From contig OU015533.1 in the NCBI GenBank assembly GCA_907165065.1, positions 28,970,578 through 29,034,577 on the forward strand: a DNA stretch of 64,000 bases, given 5' to 3'. Source of the stretch: Caprimulgus europaeus (Eukaryota; Chordata; Aves; Caprimulgiformes; Caprimulgidae). The notes beneath the pieces are model-generated. The model did not search any database and was not told the origin of the DNA. It saw nothing but the letters and a program-made list of their open reading frames with translations. How positions within the stretch are numbered: position 1 is the stretch's first letter; each line of letters opens with the position of its first letter. This document shows positions 38,671-51,437 of the stretch, piece after piece. A program made the position numbers and the translations under genes.

Positions 38671-40548
38671 AGTTTTTCTCCTTCCTCAAAGAAGGTACCA
38701 CTGCCTTCAAACATCCCATGCAGAAAGGCTCTTGGAGGGCACACAGCAAACAATGACAAATGTCTTGCACCTTTGCAAAAAGCAATAGCAAAAGTCTGGC
38801 TAAGCACCTCAGGAGGTACTGGCTGCTGCTGGGCTACAGGTGAGTGCTGGGAGTTGTTCTGCAGCCACTCGTCCTAATCCATTTCCTTCCCTTGCTCAAT
38901 TCACCCCTGAGATCCCAGAACTTGACCATACTGAGCCTGCTCTGTAAAAAGGTACTTTGAAGAGACCTAGGCTTCTGGCAGCACTGAGCACAGCAATGGG
39001 AGTTGTCCCTGGTACCTCAGAGAAACTGAGGAATGGATGGGCTCTAATATACCCAGCACTATTGCAGACAGTATCAAAACAAGAGCTTTCTTCACGGAAA
39101 TTTGTCAATTTCTGGTTTTGGGGTTTTTTTTTTAAGAGTGCCAATATTGTTCTAGTTCACAAAACTACTTTACAGATGGAGGTCTTCACAGTTATAACTC
39201 ACAACTACAAACTGCTTAGCATGAAATCGTAATGATAAAGAGTATATCACACTCTAACACAGTTTGTTCACTTTTTCCGTATAAAGAAAAACTTCATTGC
39301 ATTAACTGCATTTAAACAGTACAATGCCTGCTGAGGGGCTGGGAAGAGGACCACCACCAAACTCCACTGTTACTACTGAAGCAGCATGCCCTGGGTACAC
39401 ACTGTGATGGGTGATTGAATCCTGGACACAATTGAGCTTAAGGAATCCCACTGTGAGCTGTACACAGTGTGTGTTTCTTGTCTCTTCCTCTCATGTTAAT
39501 GTCACAGGTTTTCTACCAAACTGCTCTAGACACTGTTTGAAGTCCTGCTATAAACTCAACTCTGGATACAGCAAGGTCCTTTTAGGACTTCCAGAGGGCT
39601 GGTGCATCTCCTGGTATCTCTAAGTAAAGTGGACTGGAACAGTTTGAAGTGGGAGCCAGGGTTGAAGGAGGACAACTGCAGACAGCCCAGCTTCTCAAAG
39701 TGCAGAGACTCTCACCCAGAAAGGAGGAGATGCTGCAGTATGCAGCCCTGACTTTGGAAGCAATGGTGTCCCAGTACTGCAGTTCCTAAAAAAATATTTG
39801 CCAGAAGGAGAAGAAAAACCTACATCATTATTTCCATTTTTCATTTTACTTCCTTTTATGAACAGCTGAATCACACTGCCTTGTGTTTGTGTGTAAGCAA
39901 GAGGGGAACGTATTTTGGTTCACCCCAGACAGAGGTGTGATGCATTAGGGTGCACCCCAACACACTCTTGCAGCTGGACTGACAGAAAGGAGACCTCTTC
40001 AGCCTCAACTATGCTGCTCAGCACCAGCTGGATTGGTGGCTTGCTTCTTGCAGCTAGGGGATTCAGAGACAGCTTGAAATCACTCTCACTAATTAAGTAC
40101 ACAAACAAGTCTTCAAATACAGACTTAGGTATTTTTTATTATGAACAGTATAAGTAAAAGAACCCCTTTCCTTTTCTTTTCCTTTTGGGGAAATTGGGCC
40201 AAAAAGATTAAGCTTAAAGCTGTATCGGGGACATGTACTGACCTTTAATGAATAGATTTTAATGGTGTTTCTGTGGGCATATAAATGTTTTTACATGCTA
40301 AGTTAAACTCATGAGATGCCCAGGATACAGCTCTCTCAGAAACCGAGAGCTCTGTCTCCAGGCTTCTGGGTGCGTTCCTCTTCCGCATCCCTTCCATGGG
40401 AAGAACACAGAACAAAAACCACACTCTGCAGACAGCAATACATCTCCCTAAACAAAAATAACAGCAGGTATACTTGCCTTTGTGAACCTAGCACCCTTCT
40501 TTGGGATACAGCAACTATATTGCAATACAACACAATAACCTACAGGTT

Positions 40549-40570
40549 TGTGTGTGTGTGTGTGTGTGTG
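40549..40570. repeat. (TG)11 microsatellite
   Basis: A perfect run of eleven TG units is followed directly by TATACATACATACC, a compound TG/TATACA-type tract. It is a likely length polymorphism. Confidence 0.9.
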
Positions 40571-41643
40571 TATACATACATACCTACTAACATATTATAC
40601 ATATTTATATATGCACACATCCATAAACACAACCATTTAGGCACTTGCTCTTCATGCTGCAGAATAGAATACCTGACTTATCTGGAAAACCTAACCCAAA
40701 ATGCCTGTTTTAACCCTAAACAGGCTATCTGTTCATAACTAGAGCCATCCCACCATACACGTACACACACTTTCACAACACACTGATTTTTAAATTCCTT
40801 TGTTAAGTCCTGCCTTTATTTAGATCATAAAACCTTTGTGGCACTAACTGCTTTTCCTCTCCATAAGTGCCCGGTCCTCCTCTGGCATCTACAAAATAAA
40901 TCATGGAGACAGAGACACTGGTTCAGTGTTTCCGAAGCCCTGAGCACAACCTCATCCAGTGCAGTGCTTGAGAAAGGAAAAGGAAAAAGTACCCCTTGCT
41001 GAAACACCACTTTGTATGGCTCCCTGGAGACGCCTGCCCCAACCTGATAACAAGACTTCCTGTACCCCACACAAAGCTGGCAGAGACGCCTTAATATTGA
41101 CAAGCACAAACTGCATGCTTGAGGTTTTGTTAATTGTTTATACACTGATAGCCAGCATTTCTTAAAGAAACAAAGCAGAGATCTCAGGCCTCACAGTAAA
41201 GTTTTGTATGCCCTCTTTTTAATGGCTGCTCCTCAACTTTTATGAAAACTTTCTCCCAATAGCTTTAGCATTCAAAGTTTTGTTTTGTTTTTTAGTTTGG
41301 GAAAATCAGGTAAGGAAATGATCATAAATATATAAAAAGGACATTATTTTTTCCAGGGTCAAACTGAACAAAATAGAAGTAAAACCAGCTTAGTTTTTCA
41401 AACCATGAAAGGAACAGAAGTCAATATTGGTTTAAAAACTGATCCTTACACAGGCAAACAGACAGAGCTGTATCAAAGACAGCAGAGCCATGCTGATTTC
41501 TACCATCTTAAGAGCTACCTCACAGTTGTTTTCAGGGGAGTTTGTTTGTTTTTTTTAAAACATGCAGCTCCTCTTTCAAGATAAATACTAAAAACAAATA
41601 GGAAAGTCCTCATATCAACATAAATAAAAGCATCAGCACAAAC

Positions 41644-42247
41644 CTGTATTTCCCTGGATGTCCTCTCCCTTGGTTAACGCCAGGTAAGAGAGCAGAGCGC
41701 AGTTGTTGTCCTGACCAAGTGCAGGTGGCTGCTGCAGGGAGGTGCCCGTGAAGACCACTCCCCAGTTTACCTGGCTGATATCAGAGCGTGACCTGTTGTG
41801 TCCTGGCTTGAACGTGGAGGCTTCCTCATTCTGCACCAAGATGTCATTCACCGAGCGAGGCCTGTCTCTCCTCCGCTGGCAGATATTGAAGATGTTAAAA
41901 GCTGCAGTCTCCCCTTCCCCTGCCCAAGCAAGGCTGTCAGCAGCTGTTCCCCTCTGAACCACACGCTGGTCTTTGGCAGGGAACACTGTCTGAGCTTTGG
42001 TTTCCAAGAGGCCATTTTTGTAGTGGTCCCAGATGAGGCTACTTTTGGCTAAGGAGGCCACGTTCCTCAGATTCCTGCTCTCTGTGATCTGCTCAAACAC
42101 CTCATGCCCAACCAGCTCGGGGACCTCCTGTACACCATACACCTCAGAGGGCTGTACAATCTTCTCAAGCTTAGTATCAAAACTATTGAAAAAGTCTTCA
42201 GTCACTTCCAAGGCAGGGCTAATGTCATCAACTTCAAGAGCCTCCAT
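41644..42247 (-). CDS. PLEKHM3: PLEKHM3 exon 2, coding part (residues 1-201, N-terminal region)
   Basis: This is the first coding exon. The start chosen is the ATG at 42247-42245 because the protein then begins [17 protein letters not shown], the known PLEKHM3 N-terminus. The frame stays open upstream, but only a GTG lies there. The start context is good, with G at -3 and G at +4. The segment has no recognised domain. It contains a basic stretch, [16 protein letters not shown], and a second one, [15 protein letters not shown], typical of the linker before PH1 and possible kinase sites. The exon ends ACAG|GTTTGT on the minus strand, phase 1, and the split codon is completed by exon 3 as Glu 202. 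The human protein, as I recall it, has a glutamine run near the end of this region; here there is only LQQPP. Exon borders and start are seen in sequence; the function of the segment is not known to me. Confidence 0.93.
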
Positions 42248-42308
42248 CTCCTGTGCTGCGGGAGGACCTGACACGTCGCGATATGTTGAGAAGATACAAC
42301 ATCAACAT
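42234..42308 (-). other. Upstream ORF overlapping the PLEKHM3 start codon (24 codons)
   Basis: An ATG at 42308 opens a frame of 24 codons ending in TGA at 42236-42234. It overlaps the PLEKHM3 ATG at 42247 in another frame. Its context is weak (T at -3 and T at +4), so most ribosomes would be expected to scan past it. A ribosome that translates it ends 11 bases beyond the main ATG. The frame and stop are seen directly; any effect on translation is inference. Confidence 0.55.
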
Positions 42309-42505
42309 CCAGGGAAAGAGCTGCTTCACATCTGTCCTCAGCACGCCATGAACTTCGAGATGATGGGGCAAACACATTCACCAACTACAGTCCTTGGTGG
42401 TAGAAAGGAATCAAATCAACCCGACTTCAGGTGGCAGACTCAACATCCAGAGACCAAGTGGGCTACAGTCTCTTTATGAGATAAGCTCATATTGATGGAG
42501 AGTAC
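42248..42505 (-). other. PLEKHM3: PLEKHM3 exon 2, 5' UTR part
   Basis: This is the untranslated part of exon 2. A strong splice acceptor lies just above it: on the minus strand the sequence reads CTTTGTTTTACAG followed by GTACTC, so the exon begins at 42505. At least six ATG triplets precede the main start (first bases near 42490, 42446, 42377, 42349, 42331 and 42308). The first opens a 16-codon frame ending at 42440. Those at 42349 and 42331 meet a stop within four codons. The last opens a 24-codon frame that overlaps the main ATG. Such an ATG-rich leader usually lowers translation of the main frame. The acceptor is inferred from consensus and would be confirmed by cDNA. Confidence 0.75.
42440..42490 (-). 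other. Upstream ORF in PLEKHM3 leader (16 codons)
   Basis: This is the first ATG after the exon 2 acceptor. It has A at -3 and A at +4, a moderate context. It runs for 16 codons to TGA at 42442-42440, well before the main start. If translated it would need reinitiation or leaky scanning to reach PLEKHM3. Confidence 0.4.
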
Positions 42506-45500
42506 CTGTAAAACAAAGCAAAACCTCACGTCAAGTAAGGACTTTTTCCCACATAAATATGTTTAATCGCATGACTCCTTTCACTGTCACAGTTCCCTTG
42601 ATTTTACTTTCTCTTTCATTTGGCACCAATATTATTGTGTATGAAGAACCCCTTTGGCGCTTCTGTTGTTCACTGTGTGTGAACTCTGTGTATTATCACT
42701 CCTTGAACGGGAACCTGCAGAGAACAGGATGGGGCACCAGATAAAGGGGAACCACAGTGATGCCATTTATTAATCAAGCTTTAGAAAGCTGCACTGAGAG
42801 GCGGTACTGACTAACATCACAAATGCAGCCACCTAGGGAATGCTTAGTACAGGTTCCCATGGGGCTCTAAGAAAAAGTCGAGAAATGAAGGATTAGTAAA
42901 ATAGGCCAAACCAGTCTCAAATAGTTTGCCTTTCTCTCCCAGATGGCCTGCACTCCCAATTTTAGGAGTCCAACATGAGTTTTACAGCAGCTACTTTGCC
43001 TACTTTTCTGCCTAGGTAGAACTGTGATATTTGCCTAATAAATCAACGCTACTAGGCTGCTGCAGAGCACTGCACATAGAGTTTCTCTCTAGAATATCAC
43101 TGGGAACCCAAATATAACCACATGGCAACCTAAGCCCCAGACAAAGCAACCTACCAGCAAAACAAAACATACCATATCTGGCACCCTCACAAATCTGCAG
43201 ATCTTTATTTCCAAGCAGCTGACTCACTGGGCAAAATGTAAGAATAGCTAAGGGTTTTAAAGCTAGAACTACTGAAGAGCTATATTGATGCACCTGAGGT
43301 CATATACATGAGGAGGAAGGAAAGGGGGTTTCTATTCCCTGTGGTACAATAAGGGGGTGTCTCATTGCTGACTTCTGTCACATCAAGCCCACTGCCTTCT
43401 AACCTCTTCTTGAAACTCCATCCACAGTGCTGCCATGCTCAATGGAAATGCACAATAGGTGTGGTTAAATGTGGGAAATCAGTCAAATGTGTGCAAGTTC
43501 TTGGGACCTGGAGGCTGGTCATTTGTCTTGGGAGAGCAGCTCTCACAACTGCCAGGAGGAATCACTGTACCTAGAGCCTGTATACACAGAACAGCCCAGT
43601 CAGAGATCTACATCCCAGCTTTGACCACATCAGCTCAAACCCTAAAAGCAGCAAAGCTGCACTAGCTCAGAGCTCTGCCTATATTAATACATTCTTAAGA
43701 GAACTAATTAGCCTGAGCAGGGCTGATAATTAGCAGCTCATTAGCTTGTGAATGCTGCTGAACTGCTACCAGGACCCATGAAGATTCACACTTAGCAGGA
43801 AAAAACATCTATTAACAGCATCAAACACGGATAATACTTCTATTTAAGGTTCTTTTTTTAATCCAGAAGAGTCTATTTGCCTAGCCTATATTAGCAAAGT
43901 CGTTTAAATCGGCACCCTTTCCTACAGCAAGCCAGAGGGAGGAAGGAGGCCAGTAGACCCCTAAGAAGGGGGCAGAGAATCCTGTATCACAAACCAAGCG
44001 CCTCCACCGTCACCTGCTGGCTTCCTGCCATTCCTGCTTCAGTTGTGGCCAGCCATGACACAGTTGTGTTCCAAAGCAGCAGCTCACTCTCCCTCCTAAC
44101 AGATCAGCAGTTCAGACCATGACCTCTGCAAACACACTCCAAGTAAATAATTTTGAAAAACAATAAACAATCACATACATAACTCTGGAAACTTCAAGCC
44201 TTTACCCTGGGATCTTTCTCCCCTTATCTCTTTGCAAGGATTCACTTCACTAGCCTCAGAGTGAACCAGGACTAGGATCAGCGTCAATAAGTAAATGTAG
44301 AGTAAGACACCGAAGGTAGAGCCAGAATTGAAACCAAAGGACTGAACAAAACAGGTCTGGAATCGTTTAAAATCAGAACAGTACGGGAACAGAATCTTTG
44401 CAAAGCTGTGCAACTGTGCCAGTTGACAGCAGTGGGAAATAAAGTCATCCTGGGCACATCTGTACTGTCAGCTTAGTGCAGGATGAGGTTCAGTCTTGAA
44501 GCTCATTCCTGCCTACAACCCCAGAACAGCGTTCTGCTCCCTGTCACCTTAGAGCTTGGGAGCTCCACGAACAGGCTAAGGGACATGATGCAGTGTAAAC
44601 TGTCCACTTTTTTATATCCTCCTATGGCATGTCTTTAAAGCAAGAATGGCATTTTGAAGTTGCAAAACTGCAACAGGCATTCACTTCAACAAAACCAGCA
44701 CTAACATAATCACAAACCAACAGTGAAAGCTACCGGCTGGCCCACACAAATATGCCTGCTTCCCAGGGGCAAATACAGCAGAGAATACAGCCTTGCTCTC
44801 GCTCAAGAGACTGGACCAGCAATCACTCCAGAAGGGCTTGTGACATGCCACTGAAGCATGTTGCTCTGTTCTTTATTTTAAATTATTAGGAAAGGTGGAA
44901 AGCAAGGGGGAAAATTTTTCACTTACATTTATCAGGTTCATTTTTAAATGCTGGAGGCTTCATGCGAGTGCATGTTTCCCTGGATCCTGTGAGACTGGAG
45001 CTACCCAGTGTCACGCAGCCAACTGTGGTGATACTGAACTACAAACTGACCTCATATCCAGTAAGATGCTGAATCACAAGGTCATGAGAAGATGACAGGC
45101 TCCGGCATCACACGGTCCACAAATTGCAGCACTCATACCTTCCAAACTAGCCTGTTCGCCCTGCTCAGATGTGAAAGGTGACTTCAGTGTGGCAGGTTGA
45201 TCCCTTCCTATACCGCCAAGAACCTCCTTAGATCAAAGAAAGAGTTGTACCAAGAATTCCCACTAGTGCTGGGGTTCTGCAGTCCCGTATCCTCCATAAA
45301 CACATTTCAGCATTTTCTGACAGTGGCACTCAACAAAATTTTAATTCAGACTTCTGCATAGATTTGGTGCCAAATGAAAGTAAACTTTGATGTGGCAGTA
45401 AATAGTTCCATCAAATCTCCTCCAGGAGGGAAAGCAGCAAAATTCACTTCCTTCACATGAAGGGGAAAAAAAGGCAAACAATAGGATATTTGATTGCCAT

Positions 45501-48500
45501 TTTAAATTACTATAAAATGTATTGCCTTATGTCTTGTTTCTTAGAAACACCTGAAATTTTCCAAAGGCATTCAGCCTAAGGCAGTGAATAGGAGAGGAAG
45601 AGAGAAGTAACAGAGAAGTATAAAACAATGAGTGATATGCAACAGACAAATAAGCAATTAACGATGTTCACAAGCCACGTGTTCTCGAGGAAATGCATAA
45701 ATGAAACAAGCTTCAGCCAGCAAAACATAGCAAAAGGCAGGTACTAATGTTCAAAGTCCCTCAAGTCTCACTGATTCCTAATGACTCTTAAGCTCAAATT
45801 CCTGGCAAAGATTTGGGTGTTTGAGAATTTTATCTCAAGAGCACAAGAGGAGTTTTACAAGTTACCTGTATGCAAACAGAGAGCAGGGATGCCTCAGCCA
45901 CTGGAGAGCTTGCCCTATCCCCTCTCAGCACCCTGGAACCTGCCGTGGGAACCAACTCTCCTTATCTCATGCTGCATCGCAATTGTGGGCTGAAACTCCA
46001 ATGCCAACATGAAAATAGAGAGAGATGTTCTTTCAATTGGGTAACAATTTAGTAGCACAGCAAATTCAAGTGGCCTCAGACACCTTTATTTCTGGTACGT
46101 TGCAGGTCCAGACCGTTACAGTCCAGTTTATGGGCTGTGACAAGCCTGGTCTGAACAACAGGTCGCTGGAAGAAAACACAGATGTACAGCCTGTTTGAAT
46201 ACAATCCACTGGGGCTGGAGCAGCTAGTACCTCAGAGCTTTTCTGCCTGTCAGTCTGAGCAACCTCAGCCTGTGACCTGAATGTCTTCCAGTGGCACCTT
46301 GAACAATCACAGCCTATGGGTTTTGCTGCTACAAGGATTTTCAACTAGCTCTGTGGGTCCCATCAGCCAAGCATTGCCCAGAATCTAAATGGGACGCAGT
46401 TAGGTCAACAACAGTCCCTGAAAACTAGGCTCTGCCGTGCAGAATCCCTGGAAAAAGCTATGAAGCTGAAGACCTGGGTGCCCTGAACGGGTGCAAGACA
46501 GAATGAGGATGCACAGATGGCTGACTGCCACACACAAAGTCTTCACCGCTGCCTGTGCACTTCCACACACCGCTGGCACAGAATGCTCACAGAAAAAGTT
46601 GAAGGACTGACAGTGCAGCACAACACCAGGCATTGCAGAGTGCCCTCTTCCCAGCATCCCCCTGCTGTAACTAATGGTGGGTGATGCTTTGTTTATTTAT
46701 AGTATGGCAAGGCCTACTCAGCAAACGTTCTCCATCTTGTTCTGACTAGAAGCTCTTTCACAGCATGAGGGCACCTAGGTGTCTCTTGCAGCCAGAAGCC
46801 TCCTCTCCCTTAGCTGGACAGGAAGCACAGTACTACAGCTGCTGTGCTCGAAGCCTCAGCACACAATGACCCCAGTCAGATCCACTGTGCTGTTTGCCAT
46901 CCATATGTAACCAAAGAGCAGTCCTAGTTCAAAACATGCTCTTAGCACTTGCAAATCCCATGCAGACAGTGGCCGGTTCCCTGAGCAGCACGTGAAAGCT
47001 GCAGTTCTGCTTGGCTCTCATACTCAATTTGAAGTGACGACTGATTACTAGGAATTTCATAAAGGACAACTGCAGGGAGTGAGCGTCAGCTGAGACACTG
47101 CACCTGTGCAAACTATCACATTTTCTTGTATCCTGGCTGTATTTTGTTCCCTCAGCATAAAGCAAGCCTTCTCCCCAAGTGATTCTAAAACTCCAGGTGA
47201 CCTACTGCTGTGTACAACAAGTGAATAACACAGCACACCAGCTTGTCAGATTAATCATTTAAACATATAGATGAAATTTACAGTGCTCACAAAGAAGATA
47301 AAACTACAAGAAACTTTTCATATGGAGCAGGGGATCACAGCTGCAAAGAGGTTGCTGTATGATAGTCAATGGTTGGTTCAACATGGCCTGGATAACTGTC
47401 TTTAGATCACATTTTTAAAGCCCATCTGCAAAAGCCTCTTTCCCCAACACATAACTGAGAAATTAATTGCCTAAAATTTTCTGACAATGCCAATTTTAAA
47501 GTGTTCCTCACAAATTCCTTCTAATATTCCTGCACAAAACCACTGACAACATTCAGGAAAAGCTCACAAAAACTGGAGAAAGAGGCCTTCTGGTCAGGAA
47601 TCATCGGCTATAGAGCCTCTCGGTGCTAGAGAGGATAACTGTGAATGTGATCATTATGATTTCCACATTGTAAACCCACTTGTTTGCTTCAGTCTCATTG
47701 CCCTTAAGGATGAAATCGACTCCCAGCATTTACCAGTGAAGAAGAGCTTCCACATCCTGCCGGCCAGAGCCAGGGAGAAGCAAAAAGCAGGAAGAGCCGC
47801 AGTTAACCTGGTGCCTAATCTAAATCAAGCTAAAAGACAGCAGTGATCTCATACACACTACAGGAAACAAAACAAAAAAAAAACTGAGAAAAGACGAAAT
47901 TAAGAAAGTGGTGAAACCAGGGAGGAAGCAGAGCACCTTATTCTGTGAGGGGAAGCAGACTCTTAGCGAGGATACACGAGTCTCGCTCTGTGAAAGCAGA
48001 TTTTCCCCAGCTGCTGATCAGACCCAGTGCCATTTACAAGGAAGCTCCCCAGGCAGCCTTCCTGCGTGGGGAACTAACACATCACAGCTACAGAACAGCT
48101 CATCCAGTGATGAGCACACAGTAATGAATAATAAACAGTGCTTAAGGTACATATTATCTTTAATTTTAACCACACTTTGGAAACAGTAATTAAAACACAA
48201 GAATCTCTAAGCTGAAAAGCACACAACAGCCTGCTGCACCAGAACAAAGAGGGTCCAGAGGGTGAGGAGGACCCAGCAGTGGAGGAAGATGGACCACAGA
48301 AAGCTTTGATTTTCCAGAGACTGAGTGCTGTACAGCTCTCCCGAGACCTTTATCACTGACTCCTTTGCCTTGCAGCCATCTGACACACATCCTCCCTGGC
48401 TGGGGAGCACAACCGAGTAATGAGGGGCTGTATCACTTCCAGTGGATGAGTAACCATTTGGAATACCAGTAGCTGGACTGGGAGTCCAGAAAGGATGAAG

Positions 48501-51437
48501 GACCCCTGGCAAGGAAAGGAACACAAAGCTAAGCACACTGAGTGGAGGGGAGTTAGCTGATGGTGACACACCGCCCAAGCTGCAGGCCAGCCAAACCCAC
48601 CAGCACGTGGGCAGCTTCATAGGTAACATCAGATTAAAATCCAGACTACCCTCTTGTGCACACTGCTTGTTGGCTGGCTGACCTCGCAGGGAAGGACGTC
48701 GCAGGCGTAGGGGCACAACGGCTCTCCTGAGTTCCAGCACTGCCCCTGTAGATCATCTGGATGCAAACACCCCAAAGCCACGCTTCAGGCACAACATCCA
48801 TGTGGACAAACGGAATGAAGCAGTGCCATGACTTGGCCTAAGGAATGGGTGTGTGGTCTTAAACATACCTGTAGTCCCAGATAGCAACCCAAGGGAGGGT
48901 GAACGATTTCTATGCTTGGGTTTATTTGCTTTGCGTGTACAGGTTCGTCTAAAGCTGTATAACTCACATTTTATGTCCTGCCCTTGACTACAAGAACTCC
49001 TGCCTGTTCTGCCAGGCAGACAGACACCACAGAACAGCCTGTTACCTTCTGAGCTCAGCACAAAGAGTACAGAGACAGTCAGGGAAGAGGGTATCTGAGA
49101 GGGGCGATACAGACCTCCTCCAGTACAAGAGGAAACATGATTCAACCAGACATTCAAGAAACAACAAACATGACCGAGTCTAACACTAGGATGTGAGGGA
49201 ACTTTGTATATGTCAGGTAAGATAATTTTTAATTTTTTTTTTTTACATAAACATTTCTGGTTAATGCAAACTGAAATTTTACAATTATCTCCCCACTCCA
49301 GGCTTTCTAGAACTATGCTGAAGGGAAAAGATCGCCAGCCCTTAAAAGCTTGACTTTTTTTTTTTTTAAGAAGAAATCAGAAATTAAGACATTTTCAGTT
49401 TTTCCCTGTGAGTTCTGAACATAAAGAAAAGGCACATTTCATTCTTGGAGATGTTGCTCCTCCAGGACTCATTTACAGAGACTGCTGGAAATCAGGCTGC
49501 TGAGCCGTCAGCTGTTGTGTACAGCAATGTCCTGCTGCACCCCAAGGTGGCTGCATTTAAGCAATGAAGGACATACAGAAGGGGGGCTGCCAGATAAAGA
49601 CATTTATGTCCTTAAAAGTAGGACACAGAGACAGTAAGATGCTTTGGGACCTTTTTAGATGAAGCACTAGCTAATATAAATAGCAATATAATAACTGAAT
49701 CCTTTAACATCTATGCCAGACTACACATTTTTTACTTAGCTCTGGAGGGTAATTTCTTTGAGGCACACCAAGCAGGAAGCAATGATCAGGCTCCATCCAG
49801 CACACCCCAGTATAACCCCACAGCTGGGAATAACATCTGCCATGGCCCTAGAGGCCAGGAGGGTAAGAAACACAGCACCTCCCACAAGAACATGGGAGAC
49901 ATTTCTTCCCTGAGATCATGGCACTTGACATCCAAATCTGTCCAGCATACAGCTTTCTGAATAGCCCTGATCTGCGACTGTAGCCAACTCCTCTCTCTAA
50001 CCGTGGTACCCAAGGAGCTCTGCTGGGAGAGTACAGTGAGACCTGGATTTCCCATAACTATTAGTGGTTGAATGCTGACAGTGATGGAAATACAGTGTTT
50101 AATAACAAACTCATTCTGAACCTCAAACTAAGCTCTCCTCTTGTCTTTCAAACAGCCAGGACCACAGTGGTTTGGCACACTAATTATCAGCAGAAGAGGG
50201 ACAAGGGAAGGAAAGGAAACAATGATATAAGTAATACCGAAGTTTGGCTAACTACCACAGCAACCCAAACCCTCAGGTCCTGGCAGCCTTGCCACAACAG
50301 CTAACCCCAGAGGCTGGTTGTAACCACATGTACCACTACAGAGTCGTGTGACTACTCACTCACCACAAACGCTTGCTGTTTTCTTAACTGAACTACAACT
50401 TTACTACTGAAGATCCTTAGCAGAAGCCCAACAGAAACCTTAAAACATCTGATGAAATTGAAATGTTAATATGTAATGTGACTTTAGGCTGATAGGGTTC
50501 TGCAGAAATGAAGTATCTAGCTACTGTAGACTGATGAGATCCTTTGTTTCACTATGTAGCACCCTGTTTCATATTTTAGATTTCTGATTTTTTTAATCAC
50601 AAATTTAACTCACTGATTTTGGATAAACAAGCCTTGAAAGAGGCCAGGTGAAAACTACTGTTGCTTAAAGGGTATGAGCATTAGTCCTACTAAGATTCAG
50701 ATGCCTTCTTATTCTTATGTACTGTTACTTTTTGTAGTCAGTTAGTGGCATTCTGCAGTGCCTAAAATGAGATTTGTCTGTAGATCTTTGCAGGATCAGG
50801 GACATAAGTGCACATTTGCAGAACAGAAAACAGATGAGGAGCAAGTCACGATTCCTTACACAAACTTAATCTTGACTTTCTTCCCTTACCCCGCAATGCC
50901 AGTGACCCCAGCACTGCTGCTGACGCTCCAGCTAGCACGCGTTCCCACCTAACAGACACCCTCCTGTCGGGCCTATGTGACTCCAGAAGGTGTAACAACT
51001 CCATCGGCTGTGTTCGAGTGCTTGCTCCGTAACAGAAGCAATCTCACTGCAATGTAAGACAACCACGGCACTATGTCATACTGGGGGCTACTGGAGCAGA
51101 GAGCAATGCCTGCACACCGTGCCTACCCACTGGAGTTTGATTCCACCGAGGGGAGCAGCCCAAATTCCTGCCGAGGCGGTCAGCGGCTGCGAGCAGGGAA
51201 AACCACAGGCCAGAGCCTTTCTGTGCGCACGGGAACGTGTCTCTGCAGGCGGGCACATGCCTACAGAGGCGTGTTCGTGCTAGCGATGCCCACACGGCCG
51301 CGTCCGGCTCCTCGCCCGCAGCCCGCCAGCACGGCGAAGGCTGCGGGAAGCCCGGCCCAGCTGCCCGCTCGCAGGGGCCGGCGAACCTCGCAGACCCTCA
51401 AGCCCCGCACCGACCACAGAGCAAAGGGAGTATTTAC
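42506..51437 (-). other. PLEKHM3: PLEKHM3 intron 1 (inferred)
   Basis: This is the interval between the proposed first exon and exon 2, starting GTAAATA and ending TTGTTTTACAG on the minus strand. It includes the homeodomain-site cluster near 43700. Open frames such as the 177-codon one at 48207-48740 (minus) have no family resemblance. Additional non-coding 5' exons could be hidden here. Confidence 0.5.
43700..43750. promoter_or_regulatory. Candidate enhancer: cluster of homeodomain-type sites
   Basis: Within 50 bp lie CTAATTAG, GATAATTAGC and CATTAGC, three ATTA-core motifs close together in intron 1. This is the signature of a homeodomain-bound element. Motif matches alone are weak evidence. 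Confidence 0.3.

Larger units (their letters stand above)
29939..41643 (-). other. PLEKHM3: PLEKHM3 intron 2
   Basis: The intron is 11.7 kb between exons 2 and 3, starting GTTTGT and ending TTTCCTCCAG on the minus strand. It contains the GC-rich repeat at 30440-30880, a CR1 fragment at 37199-37533, an 18-bp tandem duplication and small microsatellites. The stretches 31000-37190 and 37540-41640 otherwise show nothing recognisable. Confidence 0.9.

Noticed and set aside
42033..42479. 148-codon plus-strand frame
   Set aside because: It is the antisense shadow of PLEKHM3 exon 2.
48207..48740. 177-codon minus-strand frame with a hydrophobic C-terminal stretch
   Set aside because: The hydrophobic run (WSIFLHCWVLLTLWTLFVLV) could look like a membrane segment, but there is no family resemblance or promoter. 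It lies in the PLEKHM3 intron.
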